From: a virus
Strand: one strand, 5' to 3'
IMG/VR virus record: IMGVR_UViG_3300044546_000330
Span: 1-64,000 of that record
Length of the DNA stretch: 64,000 nucleotides
Part shown: positions 49,801 through 59,514 of the stretch, piece by piece
How positions within the stretch are numbered: the stretch's first letter is position 1
Layout: the number at the start of each line of letters is the position of its first letter
The notes under the pieces: generated by a model
Database searches by the model: none
What the model was told of the DNA's origin: nothing
The model's input: the letters and a program-made list of their open reading frames with translations, nothing else
Position numbers and translations under genes: made by a program

Positions 49801-52088
49801 ATCTCTTTAGGAGTTTCTCCTTCCATAGATACTACGCCAAAGTAATCCAAAGCTTTCTCTAATGCTAGGTTGTTCTCGGGAGTCTGGGGCAAGTTAGCCA
49901 GTCTATTGATTTCGTCTATAGTGGCTAAGTTTTTTCTACTACGAATAGAGTTCTGTCTTGTCTTTCTAGCCCAGTCTCTTGCTGCTCTAGCGGCTATAGC
50001 CCTTTCATCTAGTACTCCATTACCGTCCAAAGGCATGTCAAACTTTTCTAACTCTGCTTTAGAAGATTCTATTCTACTCTTTGTAAGATGCATGTCTGCT
50101 AAAGTCTGGAAGATAAAGTCTGCTACGTGCCCTTGCTCAGGACTAGACCAGTCTTTGTCAACTCCGTACTTTTTAAATACTTCTTCGTGTAGTATCTTTA
50201 GAGCGCCTAAGTCTTTTACAGCTTTCTCTGCTTTTTCAATGAAACGATTATCCCCCGGCTTGGTAGCAAACCCTACTTTCATAGCAGCAGTTTGGTTCTT
50301 AGTAAGTAGTAAATTGCTTTGTGCTTTTGCTATAGCCTCTTCTATTGGAGCAGTGTCTTCTCCTTTGCCCTGCGCTTCTGTTAACTGTTGGCCAAGTTGG
50401 TCTAAGGTTTCTTGTACTTCCTGAGTGTCTGTCTTAGTATTGTCTAAACCGGCTATCGATCGATACGTTTCTTTCATGTGTTCAGCCATACCAAGTTGAA
50501 CACTTCTCATGTTCATAAGGTCGAACATACTATGTCTAAGGTTCTCAGCTTTAGCAAGGTCTCCACTTTTCATTGCCTCTACAATCTCTTCTTGAGTACT
50601 TTGTAAATGCTCTGCATCTGCAATCATCCGTTCTTTAATGTTATTAAACATTACACCAGTTTGGATTCTATTCTTCTTTGCAGAGGTTACTCTTTTGCCA
50701 TTCTCATAGTAGTTAACTGCGGCGTCTCTGTCGTTACTAACAGGTTTGCCATCCTTATCAACTCTTTCGCCTGTAATGGCATCAGTGGCCATCCCCATGG
50801 CTACCTTGTGAATAGGTAAACCTGCTGCTACGGTATTCTGTACTGGCCCAGCTATGGCGCCCATTACAAAGTTAAGAGCTCCTTCTTCGTTAAAAGTAGT
50901 ATCATAGTAGTCTGACAACAGGCTTAACTGTTCTGCAAAACCGTGAACCTGTCCTTTCTTCCCTTCGTTAGTTGCAGAAGCTTGGGCCCATTGGTTTGTC
51001 AATTCTTCGAAACCTTCCCCTACGGCTTCGCGAGTTGCAGTAGCTACCTTCTTTCCAGTAGTAAGCAAGTTATGATCAAGACCAAGTTCCTTAGTGTATT
51101 TCTTAGGATCCATCTCTTTCAACCTTGTAATGTACTTACCTAAGCCTTCTACAGTACCTTCCCCAACCTCTTGTTTCATCAAAGTATGTGCGGCTTCTAT
51201 GACTGCATCTTTTTCATGATCGAAGAACATTCCTACTCCGCCAACTAAGTTGAGTCCTGTAGCTACCATAGTGTTAAGTTGTACACCTGAAGCTGCTGAT
51301 TGGGAAGCTATATGTTTAGCCTCTTCTTCACTCTTTCCTTGTTTGAGTTGTGCAGTGTACACATCGTTGTAGATCTGTCTGCCAAACTGTGCTGCTTCTT
51401 CGTAGGCTAACATACCTGCAGTAAGAGTTTTCTCTCCTGCGTTAACAAACTTTGTAGCAGTTGCTACGTCAGACAGTCCGCTGACCATACTTCCTACCCT
51501 TCTACCTGCTCCTGTAAGTTTACCAATGGCCCCTAGTCCCTTTGCTATTCCTGCACCGCCCACAGCAAATCCTATTACAGAAGCTGCTACGCCAGAACCA
51601 TTCTGTAACCAGAAAGATAAGTCTCCTGCATCTCCCCAAGTACCTGTCGAACGCCTGTACAAAGGAAAGTTTTTATCAGTCCACTCATTGGCTTTGTCTG
51701 CTGCGTCTGTAAAGATGTTTTGATAGTCTCTATTGTCCCCAAACCCTTCAGTAAGTAAAGACGTAAGACCTCCTGCCATATCGATTAACTGTGTTCCAGC
51801 TTTAACGCCTGTCTGTACTACAGCATTTCCCCACTTGTCTAAAGCAGACTGAGCTTCTCCCCTTTGCAGGTCAGGGTCACCCTTAGACTCATAGAGTCCC
51901 TCAGTTAAGTACCCTGTATATTCGTCTGGGTTATAACTAGAAGCTTTAGGCCCATAGTTACTAATATCAGACGGCAAGAACGACATGAGGTCTTCATGAG
52001 TTCTTGGCCCTGTTGGTTTAATCGGCGGGGTTTGTTGGTCGTCTGCGCCTAAGCCCCTGTCATAGGTGTCTGTAAGATCTATTGCCAT
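46824..52088 (-). CDS. Large cargo/ejection protein, 1754 aa
   Basis: The N-terminal region holds glycine-rich hydrophobic segments (ASVIGFAVGGAGIAKGLGAI, about residues 168-187; a second near 275-290) that could insert in membranes. A long coiled-coil centre (about 480-1010, Lys/Glu/Gln/Leu-rich) and a beta-rich C-terminal third follow. This architecture, directly upstream in transcription of the RNA polymerase polyprotein, fits the internal proteins that crAss-like virions eject with the polymerase. No enzyme motif is recognised. It is separated by 6 nt from the polymerase gene. Confidence 0.65.
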   Translation of the reverse strand: MAIDLTDTYDRGLGADDQQTPPIKPTGPRTHEDLMSFLPSDISNYGPKASSYNPDEYTGYLTEGLYESKGDPDLQRGEAQSALDKWGNAVVQTGVKAGTQLIDMAGGLTSLLTEGFGDNRDYQNIFTDAADKANEWTDKNFPLYRRSTGTWGDAGDLSFWLQNGSGVAASVIGFAVGGAGIAKGLGAIGKLTGAGRRVGSMVSGLSDVATATKFVNAGEKTLTAGMLAYEEAAQFGRQIYNDVYTAQLKQGKSEEEAKHIASQSAASGVQLNTMVATGLNLVGGVGMFFDHEKDAVIEAAHTLMKQEVGEGTVEGLGKYITRLKEMDPKKYTKELGLDHNLLTTGKKVATATREAVGEGFEELTNQWAQASATNEGKKGQVHGFAEQLSLLSDYYDTTFNEEGALNFVMGAIAGPVQNTVAAGLPIHKVAMGMATDAITGERVDKDGKPVSNDRDAAVNYYENGKRVTSAKKNRIQTGVMFNNIKERMIADAEHLQSTQEEIVEAMKSGDLAKAENLRHSMFDLMNMRSVQLGMAEHMKETYRSIAGLDNTKTDTQEVQETLDQLGQQLTEAQGKGEDTAPIEEAIAKAQSNLLLTKNQTAAMKVGFATKPGDNRFIEKAEKAVKDLGALKILHEEVFKKYGVDKDWSSPEQGHVADFIFQTLADMHLTKSRIESSKAELEKFDMPLDGNGVLDERAIAARAARDWARKTRQNSIRSRKNLATIDEINRLANLPQTPENNLALEKALDYFGVVSMEGETPKEISERLTKAVKEKIDKDNAEYEELQKQNLGTEEFAAWSEKNPEGKTEDYFKELMEKQQDSLYQKALVEHISDEENRLDILKGVHETITKSATLSTIMKNTTKFYDKLGEKLKKQRDSANRNVKEVLDNESQIQKYNKTVRERLQRKFTAESTKLATRLGKIHDELNQLSQLIGVIKLNSADPVGEVQDLMKSVAKLKAEADFLTKQINTYTEYIYRLENSTTMPHTPAPLAPPVTPTGPSKLEIAIQGFIAELQKYPAKQAEILVVVEEVRTTKEFSLGAFTRDGINLSSDDSAKLMTAVKAMLEAQGVVLTELAETIEEGEEAIQNIPEPLDFAATIMAQSPDNFLEPDLSATTIEDPDEKGGVEGFKQVNSASSGASRSTVFFEKRWADNKVRRESTSLWEETASKKVVQHDQLTANTPVTISIDLTYSGTVQYTPQIVDAKTGSLKPSAIQQVDIPAGHYLTSKGEVKSYLRPDGTIDTDNPEAIGNMPIKIVTADGETPQWLHTVNWIERKDPLAVDADGKPLEDAWYNTVNVLRDAEGNIKEENNVAKQSADMFSYRMALAKAHNRGETETKTKVKTKGPGKYVYAPNNGIKASIVLKESNVVQGSRKVSQVPMVLVRGKSLIGVENLPGMLNSIDQEGIENLDGRVVALVRMANGARTLVPLKGSKLSSKSDDTSFQTFNRVLELYLQHDEAEMKALKALGFNFLTDTNGKLTKDGLRNFVSQYYTYFSTEVGEGLQLRSVGENIVISYTDDAGTQSWTMAVDATGKLTRDSKKAVATLFDNRYRGVAFTSPVRQMIGLNDPSEINEFIYDGTKWRAIKHSSYNDFISTHLVSPIVPINYIDGGVDVTDANGKTHKEFYYGANPIIEYDTDPILALNNRPSTVIPDGEVANTPTTVEDEAVDVEGGFGAGLGLDVGSMSPSVEMPKTSTKTVGTQKVPAVSLESLTEMYNFTPQSERNGITPQEMFDYFRRIQVTHPPEGFNPFKRC

Positions 52089-52090
52089 AC

Positions 52091-54523
52091 TTAGTTTCTT
52101 TGAGCGTAATGATAATAAGTGATAGCTGCGTTAAGAGTTAACCCACTATGTAATGCTTCCTTTTTACCGTTTGGTAAAGTTTGGTATATAGTGTAAGTAC
52201 CGTTTTTAGGGTGCTGTAGCAGAGAGATTGCGTTACCCTCTTTTGTTGTAAACGGAGTATTGTCGCCGCTAGTTATTGGTATAAAGTCAAAACTGCTTCT
52301 TAATTTGTTTAAGTACTGAGGGTATAAGTTTGCACCTTCATGGTCGCCAGTACTTCGGTCTCTACTTGGTGCTAAGATATCAGACATAACACGTAAGTCT
52401 TGATCACTAGACGCGTCCAAAAGTTGAGCTACTCTTTTTCTTGTGTTAGAGTTATTTAAGTCTACAAAAAACTCTCCTTGCGGCGTTCTTATTCTACCAT
52501 AGTTTAACTCTGGAATGTACCCAGTTACTGTTACTTTAGTTTGATCTTCTAAAGCAGCGTTCACTTGCGCAGGCTCAGCAGCTTTCATAGTAGTTGGGTC
52601 TATCAGTTGTTCTGTGTTAGCAAAGCTTCCTATAGCATCTCTTACGTCTTTATACTTTTCTCCAGTAAGAGTATAGTTAGACGCACGTATTGACGGCGTA
52701 GGCATTTTTTCTACTTCTTTAACTACTTTTTTGTAAACAGGTGTTTCTGAAGATCTTGCTACTGTAGTTAAAGTTTCATACAGGTTTTTAGATATAGTTT
52801 TAGGTCCGTCAGCTGTATTTAAGGTAACCATTTGTTCACTAGCCATCATACCTTCTTTTGCTAGTCTTCTAACAGCTAAAGTTGAAGAAAGTGCGCCCAT
52901 ACCTGGTGTGTTAGCTACTGCTTTTTCAAGGTTACGAGTACTTTTTATAGGCGGGTCTGTTGTTGATTTTTTGTCTATTATTGCGTTAAATACAGAGTTC
53001 CTATCTTTTGTGGATAAAGTTTGTAATTCATTCATTACTATAGGAGTCATAGCACCAATGTGTACCCCTGTGCCAGTTAGTTTACTGTTTGCTCCAGAGA
53101 CTGCATTTTCCAGATCATCAAAAGTTTTTCTTTGTAACTCCCTATTATCTTTCTTTACTTCTTTCCAGTCTATGTGTCGAGTTACTTTCTTACCATCTTT
53201 TACCTCAGTTTTAACTGCTGTAGGTTCATCTATAGTTGCGTCTTCGTATTGTACTTGACGTTGGTTTTGGAAGTCAGTCTTTTTGAACTGGTTCATATTC
53301 AATTCTGCTGTAGCGTTTGCTAAGTCTTCTTGGGCAACCGCTCTTTCTCTTTCGTTTACAGCAGTGTTAGCTGGGTCAAGTTTCTTATTAATATTAGCTA
53401 TTCTAGCGTTTATCTCGTTCTCTTTAGTTACGTAATCTTTGTAGGCTACATGCTCATCTGGTAGGTTTAATGTTAAACCTTGTGAACTTGGTATCCAGCC
53501 TTCCGGAGTCTTAGAGCCCTTAGGGCCTGTAGTAGTCTCCTTAGGAATACCTCTATCAGTAACTTGTTCAGAATGAGTAATATCGAAGTAAGATGCGGCA
53601 TCTGCAAAAGTACCAAGTGAACGGTATGTATCGTTCCTGTGTAAAACCGTGTTAACTTCTTCTACAGCTTCTTTTGCTGAGTAGTTGTTTTCTTTTACCA
53701 ACTTTAAAGCAGCTTGACCTACTTGACTAGCTGGGTCTGCTATAACCTTTTGGGCCATCTCTTCAGTGATGTTATTTTGGTAAGTACTTGTTCTAGCATC
53801 TTGGTCTATAGAAGCTTTCCATTCAGGGTCAGATTCTATAGCGGCGGCCAAAGCTTGTTGAATTCTTTCTTTAGATAATCCTTTCCAACCATTTCCAGTC
53901 CTTACACTTTCCAACATATTAGCAGCGGCTTCTGCTCTACCAACTTCTGTAGTTATAGTACTGTCTCCTTCCGGCACTAAACCTTCTAAAGCTCTTTTAG
54001 CCCTAGCTATGTTGTCTACTTGTTTAGTTGGTTTTACAGAATACCCATAACTGTTTACGGGTCTGTTGTACTCATCAAACGTAGTACCTTTAAAGTTTTC
54101 ATCTGCTTTGCCGAGTATATAATCTTTTGTAGCAGGGTTTAAGTATCCGTACTTTTCTCTGTCGTCTAAGTCTTTTTTTATTATCTCTCTCTTCTTAGTG
54201 TTGTTGGCAAGTGCTACCATCTTTACACCAGTTTTAGAAGCTGTACGATATAAGTCAGGCAAAGCATTTTCAAGGTCACCTCTTGTGGCCCACTCATTTA
54301 TCTTTCCAGTAGCCTCATTGCTTATTTGCTCCCAAGCTGCTTGATCTTGTGGCAGTATTTCTGCAGTACCTAGTTTCTCTTGAGTACCTAACATAAGGTC
54401 TTGAGCTTTGTAATATCTGTCCTCCGCTGAAGCTTTTACTTCTTTTAACTCGGGGGCCATAGTACCGGCAAAGTCTTTAGTCTTAGTTGAGTTGGCTAGT
54501 TGCCAGTTATCGTATAGTCCCAT
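52091..54523 (-). CDS. Cargo/internal virion protein, 810 aa
   Basis: Mostly helical, charged product with heptad-like stretches (about residues 370-420, INARIANINKKLDPA) and a C-terminal mixed domain. No signal peptide, membrane helix or enzyme motif. It sits in the contiguous late operon, two bases before the 1754-aa gene, between the transglycosylase-like and the membrane-segment cargo proteins. This supports an internal or ejected structural role. Confidence 0.6.
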   Translation of the reverse strand: MGLYDNWQLANSTKTKDFAGTMAPELKEVKASAEDRYYKAQDLMLGTQEKLGTAEILPQDQAAWEQISNEATGKINEWATRGDLENALPDLYRTASKTGVKMVALANNTKKREIIKKDLDDREKYGYLNPATKDYILGKADENFKGTTFDEYNRPVNSYGYSVKPTKQVDNIARAKRALEGLVPEGDSTITTEVGRAEAAANMLESVRTGNGWKGLSKERIQQALAAAIESDPEWKASIDQDARTSTYQNNITEEMAQKVIADPASQVGQAALKLVKENNYSAKEAVEEVNTVLHRNDTYRSLGTFADAASYFDITHSEQVTDRGIPKETTTGPKGSKTPEGWIPSSQGLTLNLPDEHVAYKDYVTKENEINARIANINKKLDPANTAVNERERAVAQEDLANATAELNMNQFKKTDFQNQRQVQYEDATIDEPTAVKTEVKDGKKVTRHIDWKEVKKDNRELQRKTFDDLENAVSGANSKLTGTGVHIGAMTPIVMNELQTLSTKDRNSVFNAIIDKKSTTDPPIKSTRNLEKAVANTPGMGALSSTLAVRRLAKEGMMASEQMVTLNTADGPKTISKNLYETLTTVARSSETPVYKKVVKEVEKMPTPSIRASNYTLTGEKYKDVRDAIGSFANTEQLIDPTTMKAAEPAQVNAALEDQTKVTVTGYIPELNYGRIRTPQGEFFVDLNNSNTRKRVAQLLDASSDQDLRVMSDILAPSRDRSTGDHEGANLYPQYLNKLRSSFDFIPITSGDNTPFTTKEGNAISLLQHPKNGTYTIYQTLPNGKKEALHSGLTLNAAITYYHYAQRN

Positions 54524-54528
54524 TATTA

Positions 54529-55938
54529 CTAGTATTTAATGTTTATAGGTTTCATGTTCTTTACCATTCTCCCAGCAGTGTAAAGTTTACCGCCCATAGC
54601 TTTTATAGTTACGCCGTTTGCATCTACCTTAGGCTGGTCTTGTTCTTTCTCGTACTTGTCAGCAAGTCTTTTAAAGTACCCAGTAGGATCGTTCATGTAC
54701 ATTAACTTCATCTTTCTATCCTCTAAGTCGTTTTGAGACTGAGTGTTTTGCTGAGCTATGAACTTGTCTGACGCGTTAGCTAAGTTAGCTGCTTGTTGCT
54801 GAGTTATAGCGTTTGTACGTTCTGCCTCTAACATTCTTGTAGCGTATAGCTTGTCATTGTTTCTACTGTTTATAGCAGCGTTAGCAGTAGTTTGGGCGTT
54901 TCCTATTTCTACGTTCTTGTTAGTCTCTATTTCGTTTATCTTGTTCATAAACTGAAACTTCTGAGCTTTACTTGCCATGTTAGCCCTTACCGCGGTGTTA
55001 GCATCAAGTGTAGCATTATTGTTTAGTACTGCGTTACGGTAGTCACTCTGTACAGCGTTACGCTCTGAGTCTAAGCTTACTCGGCCGAACTGCGTTGGCG
55101 CGTCCATTACTGGTTGTGGTACACCAGCAGGACGTAAGTTCATGTTTGCAATGTTAGACATGTAGGGCATAGTTGAACTTGCTATACTTTGAAACTTGCT
55201 TGGTCTGCTCTCTAAAGACTTCCAGCCATCAGGCTTTCCTTGAGTTTGAGTAATAGGGGTTCCAACTACAGGCTTTTGACCTGAGGTTGTAGCAACTGTT
55301 GCATCTTCTTTCTTTGGCGGTACATAGTTAGTTACTGGAGTCAACGTGATAGGGTCGTTATTAGGTAAAGCTCTCCCGGCATTACCAGCTGTAGAAGCAG
55401 CTGTGTAAGTTGTAGACTTAGCGGGAGTTGTAGCAGTAGTTGTAGACGTTGGGGTTAAACCCATTCCCTTAGCAACTTTATCTGCGTAGGCGCCAACTGT
55501 TATCTTGTTACCAGACTTTGGTTTAGGAACTACGTTCTCAAAGTGACTTACGTTACCTGTGTACCAACCTTTGGTTAACATTCTTGCACGGTCAACGTCT
55601 GACGCGTCTGCTGGTATTTTTTTGTCTAACATAAGTAGACCGTGTCTTGCTACAGTTCGTTCAAACTTTGGGTCATTTTGAAATCTGGATACCGCATCGT
55701 TGTAAGATTTTTGAGTCTTTGCAAGCCCCATGTCTCTGAGTATACGATTTCTAGTTCTGTCAGTTATCTGCCATCTACCACTAGCAGTATTGACTGGCTG
55801 ACCTGGTGCAGCTTTAATCCTAGTACGCTTACCAGTAATGCCGCCTTCAAATCCAGGCTTAGCCATCTGGTCTAACCATCTGTCGTAAATGTCTGGTCCA
55901 GTTTGTTCTTTTACTTCGCCGTCTCCTTTTATTGCCAT
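54529..55938 (-). CDS. Virion protein with N-terminal lysozyme/transglycosylase-like domain
   Basis: Residues about 8-150 contain GPDIYDRWLDQMAKPGFEGG and then TASGRWQITDRTRNRI, a Glu-to-SGRWQIT arrangement like that of phage lytic transglycosylase/lysozyme domains (E...A.GRYQI). The middle is Thr/Pro-rich linker, followed by a helical Asn/Ala/Gln-rich segment (VEIGNAQTTANAAINSRNND). The last 25 residues carry MGGKLY, similar to the GG motifs of the neighbouring 926-aa protein. It probably is a virion-associated peptidoglycan hydrolase that opens the cell wall during DNA and cargo entry. The catalytic residue is not certain. Confidence 0.65.
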   Translation of the reverse strand: MAIKGDGEVKEQTGPDIYDRWLDQMAKPGFEGGITGKRTRIKAAPGQPVNTASGRWQITDRTRNRILRDMGLAKTQKSYNDAVSRFQNDPKFERTVARHGLLMLDKKIPADASDVDRARMLTKGWYTGNVSHFENVVPKPKSGNKITVGAYADKVAKGMGLTPTSTTTATTPAKSTTYTAASTAGNAGRALPNNDPITLTPVTNYVPPKKEDATVATTSGQKPVVGTPITQTQGKPDGWKSLESRPSKFQSIASSTMPYMSNIANMNLRPAGVPQPVMDAPTQFGRVSLDSERNAVQSDYRNAVLNNNATLDANTAVRANMASKAQKFQFMNKINEIETNKNVEIGNAQTTANAAINSRNNDKLYATRMLEAERTNAITQQQAANLANASDKFIAQQNTQSQNDLEDRKMKLMYMNDPTGYFKRLADKYEKEQDQPKVDANGVTIKAMGGKLYTAGRMVKNMKPINIKY

Positions 55939-55939
55939 G

Positions 55940-58720
55940 TTATTGTAAGTTTAATTGTTTTTTCATATACTCTTGTGCAAGTTTTAACTTGTTAGTTTTA
56001 TCTGCAAGAAGTTTTAAAGTGTTAAGTCTTTCAGGTGTAGAAGCTTTTGCCTCTATTTTTCCTTGCGCTTTAGCTATAGGTTTGTGAAGCGCCGCAAAGC
56101 CAAGTTGTTTTGAGAAAACATAGTCTCCTGACATAGTTTCTCCCCCTTCTATTTCTGCTTGTTGATCCGGTAAAGCTATACCACCTTGTTCGTGCGAGGG
56201 GCCTACAGCTATAGAAGCATCTTTAGACATAGGTTGGATACTTCCCCCTACAGCTTTCTGGTTAGCCATGTAGTTAGAAGCCATAGAACCCCCTGGTCCA
56301 TACATCTTAGTCCCCGTATAGTCTGTGAACTGTGCTTGTGGTCTTTTAACAGTGCCCCCATTAGCTTTCTTGTACAGACTAGAAACTGTACTAGCATCTT
56401 TCTTTAGCTGGTTAAAACTATTACCTGAAGGGGAGTAGCCTTCTTGTGCAGCGTTTACAACCATATCTCCTATTACTGGTACTCCCAGTTTTGTAAACTC
56501 ACTACCTATTAAGTTTGCAGCTTTTAAGTAGTCTTTGTTTTTAAAAGCTTTTCCTGCGTCTTTACCTGTGTTGTACATATTGTAAAGTTTACCTGGATTA
56601 GTTTGGTCTAGGAGTGTTTGTACAGAGACGTTACCTGCATAGTTAACCGCCGGGCTAAAGTCTTCTTTTTGTTTAGGAGCAGTATCTTCTACAGCTTTAT
56701 TGTACTTAGAGTTAGGCTTCCAATCGTAACCAACTGGAGTTTGTGTAATCCAGTTCTTAGAATCTGCTGTATGAGTTGCTACAGTTTTTGTTTGCCCACC
56801 ATTACGGTACGTAGTAAGTAGACCTTTATTCTGTCTGCCTTTTAAAGAATCTCTAAGTTCACCATATCTGGCGTGCAGACCAGGAGCTATATTGCCGTGA
56901 GCTTCATACTCCATATACTCAGGTCCTGTCACTTTAGGTTGGTAAAACTTTTGGTAATCTTTCATACTAAAGGACGGACTTCTTAACCAGTCTTTTGCCC
57001 AACCTGCAGCAACTCCTTTACCTATAGGGTTTTCTTTATCTTGTTTACTGTGAGCAGTTTCTTCTATAAGATTCCTAGTAAACTTGTTAGGGTTTTTACC
57101 TGTTGGCAGTATTATAGTACTTGAAAAAGGATTGTAATGAGGCCACGCTCCTTCTTTTGTAGTTACGTCAGGAGAGCCATTCTCTTCTAATAGTTTTTTC
57201 TTAGCTAAGTAGGAAGCAGGATCAAGCTTACCCTTACGCATAGACCCTTGTTCTAGAACTTCTGTAGAGTTGCTGCTAGGGTTGTACACCGGCATTCCAC
57301 TAGGGTTTGGTCTAAAAGTTCTAGTGTACGTACTGACAGGGCTAGGCATTTGAGGGCTAGGCGCTGGAGAAGAAGGTACGTATGTAAACTTGCTACTTGG
57401 CAAGTTGGCAGTTGTTGCGTTTGCCACTGTATCTGGTTCTGTATCTCCGCCAAAACCCATAGTCTTAAGATACCCTTTAGACAGTGCTCCTCCGTTTCTA
57501 TAGTACCCACTACTAGTAGGTTTGAGATCTTGGTACCTAGATGAATTAGAATTTATAACACTCTGTTCTGCTTTCATGTAGTCAGCCTGCCATGCATCAT
57601 AAGCTTTCTTCTTAACCTTGCCAGAAGCTCTACCTCCAATATAACCAGCTATTCCTCCTACAGCTGCTCCAACTGCAGTACCAATAGGGCCAAAGGTAGA
57701 ACCTATAGATGCTCCTGTACCCATACCTTTAGCAGCTCCTTTTATATCATCCATACTACCAGTGTCATGAGCTCCTTCTTGCTTACGTCTGTTTGTCTCA
57801 GCAAAGTTACCTATAAAAGATGTACCTGCTTGAATAGCTGCATTGTAAGACTTTGCTGCTAGTTCTTTATTTTTAAACTCATCTTGTGGTTCTGGAGTTT
57901 CTGGAGTTTCTGGAGTTGATTTGCCTTTACCTTCTGTACCTGGTGCAAATTCAGAAGTTACAAAGTTTTTTCTTTGTTGGTTGCTAGCCATGTTAAAGAC
58001 ACCCTCTTGTTGGGTCTGTGCAGGCATGTTTTGGTTTGTAGACCATGATGAGAATGGAGTTTGCTTACCTAAAATAACTCCATCAGTTTCATCAGTAGGA
58101 CCACCAAGTAAATACTTCTTAAGTCCTTTACCATAGGCAACATTGACTGTACCTCTTTTATCATACATCTGCTTAAGACTGCCTCCCATTGCTACATGTT
58201 GATTACCTACTAGGAGTGGTCCTCCTTTACCAAACTTATACCTTAAACCAGCATTTACATTCTTTGAATTACTCTGCATGTCAATATCAAGTCGATCATT
58301 TACATGGTATGTTCCTGCCATTCCCATATCAGCAGGGAACTTTTGAAAGTGTTTATTACCAACGCCGACCGCGTAAGGCCCAACAGAAAAGTCTTTAGTT
58401 TGGTAACGAGGGTTTATCCCTCCTACAATTAAGTTTTCTTTTCTGTCATTAGCAAGAAACCCGTTAAACTTTAAAGGCTTTACTTCTTGCTGTCTATTTA
58501 CAGGTAAGTTTAAGTTTATACCTTTACTAGTTATATAAGGACTCTCTTCTAATATTGGACCACCGTTACGATGTTGCCACTTAGCAGCATTCTGTGCAAA
58601 GACAGCTCTCTTCTTAGTTACTGGGTTAGAACTATGAGTAAGTTCTTCCGTACTTTTTCCGGTACGAGCTTTGGTAGCGTTAAACTTACCACGGTTTTCA
58701 GGCTTAATATGTATACTCAT
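55940..58720 (-). CDS. Virion cargo protein with repeated GG motifs, 926 aa
   Basis: Short polar-GG-hydrophobic motifs recur through the chain (RNGGPIL, GKGGPLL, MGGSLKQ, LGGPTD, RNGGALS, FGGDTE, RNGGQTK, ANGGTVK, GPGGSM, VGGSIQP). A glycine-zipper segment (residues about 333-362, GASIGSTFGPIGTAVGAAVG) could cross or disturb membranes. A zincin-like LIEETAHSKQ near residue 545 lacks the first His of HExxH. The C-terminal GPSHEQGGIALP...EIEGGETM domain I recall from crAss-like phage structural proteins. Probably an injected internal protein. It overlaps the upstream gene by 4 nt. Confidence 0.65.
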   Translation of the reverse strand: MSIHIKPENRGKFNATKARTGKSTEELTHSSNPVTKKRAVFAQNAAKWQHRNGGPILEESPYITSKGINLNLPVNRQQEVKPLKFNGFLANDRKENLIVGGINPRYQTKDFSVGPYAVGVGNKHFQKFPADMGMAGTYHVNDRLDIDMQSNSKNVNAGLRYKFGKGGPLLVGNQHVAMGGSLKQMYDKRGTVNVAYGKGLKKYLLGGPTDETDGVILGKQTPFSSWSTNQNMPAQTQQEGVFNMASNQQRKNFVTSEFAPGTEGKGKSTPETPETPEPQDEFKNKELAAKSYNAAIQAGTSFIGNFAETNRRKQEGAHDTGSMDDIKGAAKGMGTGASIGSTFGPIGTAVGAAVGGIAGYIGGRASGKVKKKAYDAWQADYMKAEQSVINSNSSRYQDLKPTSSGYYRNGGALSKGYLKTMGFGGDTEPDTVANATTANLPSSKFTYVPSSPAPSPQMPSPVSTYTRTFRPNPSGMPVYNPSSNSTEVLEQGSMRKGKLDPASYLAKKKLLEENGSPDVTTKEGAWPHYNPFSSTIILPTGKNPNKFTRNLIEETAHSKQDKENPIGKGVAAGWAKDWLRSPSFSMKDYQKFYQPKVTGPEYMEYEAHGNIAPGLHARYGELRDSLKGRQNKGLLTTYRNGGQTKTVATHTADSKNWITQTPVGYDWKPNSKYNKAVEDTAPKQKEDFSPAVNYAGNVSVQTLLDQTNPGKLYNMYNTGKDAGKAFKNKDYLKAANLIGSEFTKLGVPVIGDMVVNAAQEGYSPSGNSFNQLKKDASTVSSLYKKANGGTVKRPQAQFTDYTGTKMYGPGGSMASNYMANQKAVGGSIQPMSKDASIAVGPSHEQGGIALPDQQAEIEGGETMSGDYVFSKQLGFAALHKPIAKAQGKIEAKASTPERLNTLKLLADKTNKLKLAQEYMKKQLNLQ

Positions 58721-59514
58721 CGTAGTGCTTTTTGTGCTTGAACGGTTGTGTCATGTAAAATTAACTGTTTTTTCTGTAAGTTGTCAAACTCAAACCTAAT
58801 AACAAAGTATTTATCTTGTAAAAGTTCGGCCTCATACCAGTCTTTAGTACTTGCCATTGCGGGGTCAAGCCTGTAATTGTTAAACAAGTCCTTTATAAAC
58901 GTAGTGCCTCTGTCAGTTACTATATTTCTAAAGTCGTTAAAGCTCCATTTACCGTCAGTCTTTCGAGAGGTTTGATATTGTAGGTCTGCGAAGACGTCTT
59001 GTAAAGAGATCTTTCCTGAGTGTTGTTGAGAGTTCCAGATTGAGATGTGAGTAAGTGTATTCCACTCACTCCCAACGGTACTGGCATCGGAACTATCTTC
59101 CAGTACAGATGAGACCCAGTTTACTGTTTCCAGTAAAAGTTCTCCATCAGCTTTAAACACTACATCTATAAAGAACGGGTTAACAGTGTCTGTAAAGTAT
59201 TTACCTACTGGACCAGCATTAGTTTTGTACAAAGCATTGTCCTTTAAAGCAAACAAAGCTTCTCTAGTATGAAAATAGAAGTCAGGGATGTAATCATGGA
59301 AGAATACCCATGCTCCATCTTTTACAGAGTAGGACATAGTAAAAGACTTATCCACTGTATTCTCTAAAGCCAAGTCTTCAAAAGCTAGACAGTACTCAGT
59401 TTGCGAGTTACTGTTAGGAAAAGATAGCTTCATCAAGTAGATACAAGAATGGTCCCAAGACGTTGCGTTTGGGGCAAAGTTGACTGCAGTAGTTTGATTA
59501 CATCCTTGTGCCAT
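58717..59514 (-). CDS. Structural protein, 265 aa, tail module
   Basis: Beta-rich product with aromatic strands (DGAWVFFHDYIPDFYF) and a C-terminal helical end (FDNLQKKQLILHDTTVQAQK). Its stop overlaps the 926-aa gene start by 4 nt, and its own start shares a base with the stop of the 1392-aa gene (TAATG), so the three are translationally coupled. In crAss-like genomes a small protein next to the large tail hub is usual. No catalytic motif. Confidence 0.6.
   Translation of the reverse strand: MAQGCNQTTAVNFAPNATSWDHSCIYLMKLSFPNSNSQTEYCLAFEDLALENTVDKSFTMSYSVKDGAWVFFHDYIPDFYFHTREALFALKDNALYKTNAGPVGKYFTDTVNPFFIDVVFKADGELLLETVNWVSSVLEDSSDASTVGSEWNTLTHISIWNSQQHSGKISLQDVFADLQYQTSRKTDGKWSFNDFRNIVTDRGTTFIKDLFNNYRLDPAMASTKDWYEAELLQDKYFVIRFEFDNLQKKQLILHDTTVQAQKALR

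Noticed and set aside
32676-52088. Many plus-strand open frames of 60-190 codons opposite the giant late genes
   Set aside because: They lie antisense to uninterrupted coding sequence, lack leader motifs and show Ser/Leu/Phe-rich shadow composition.
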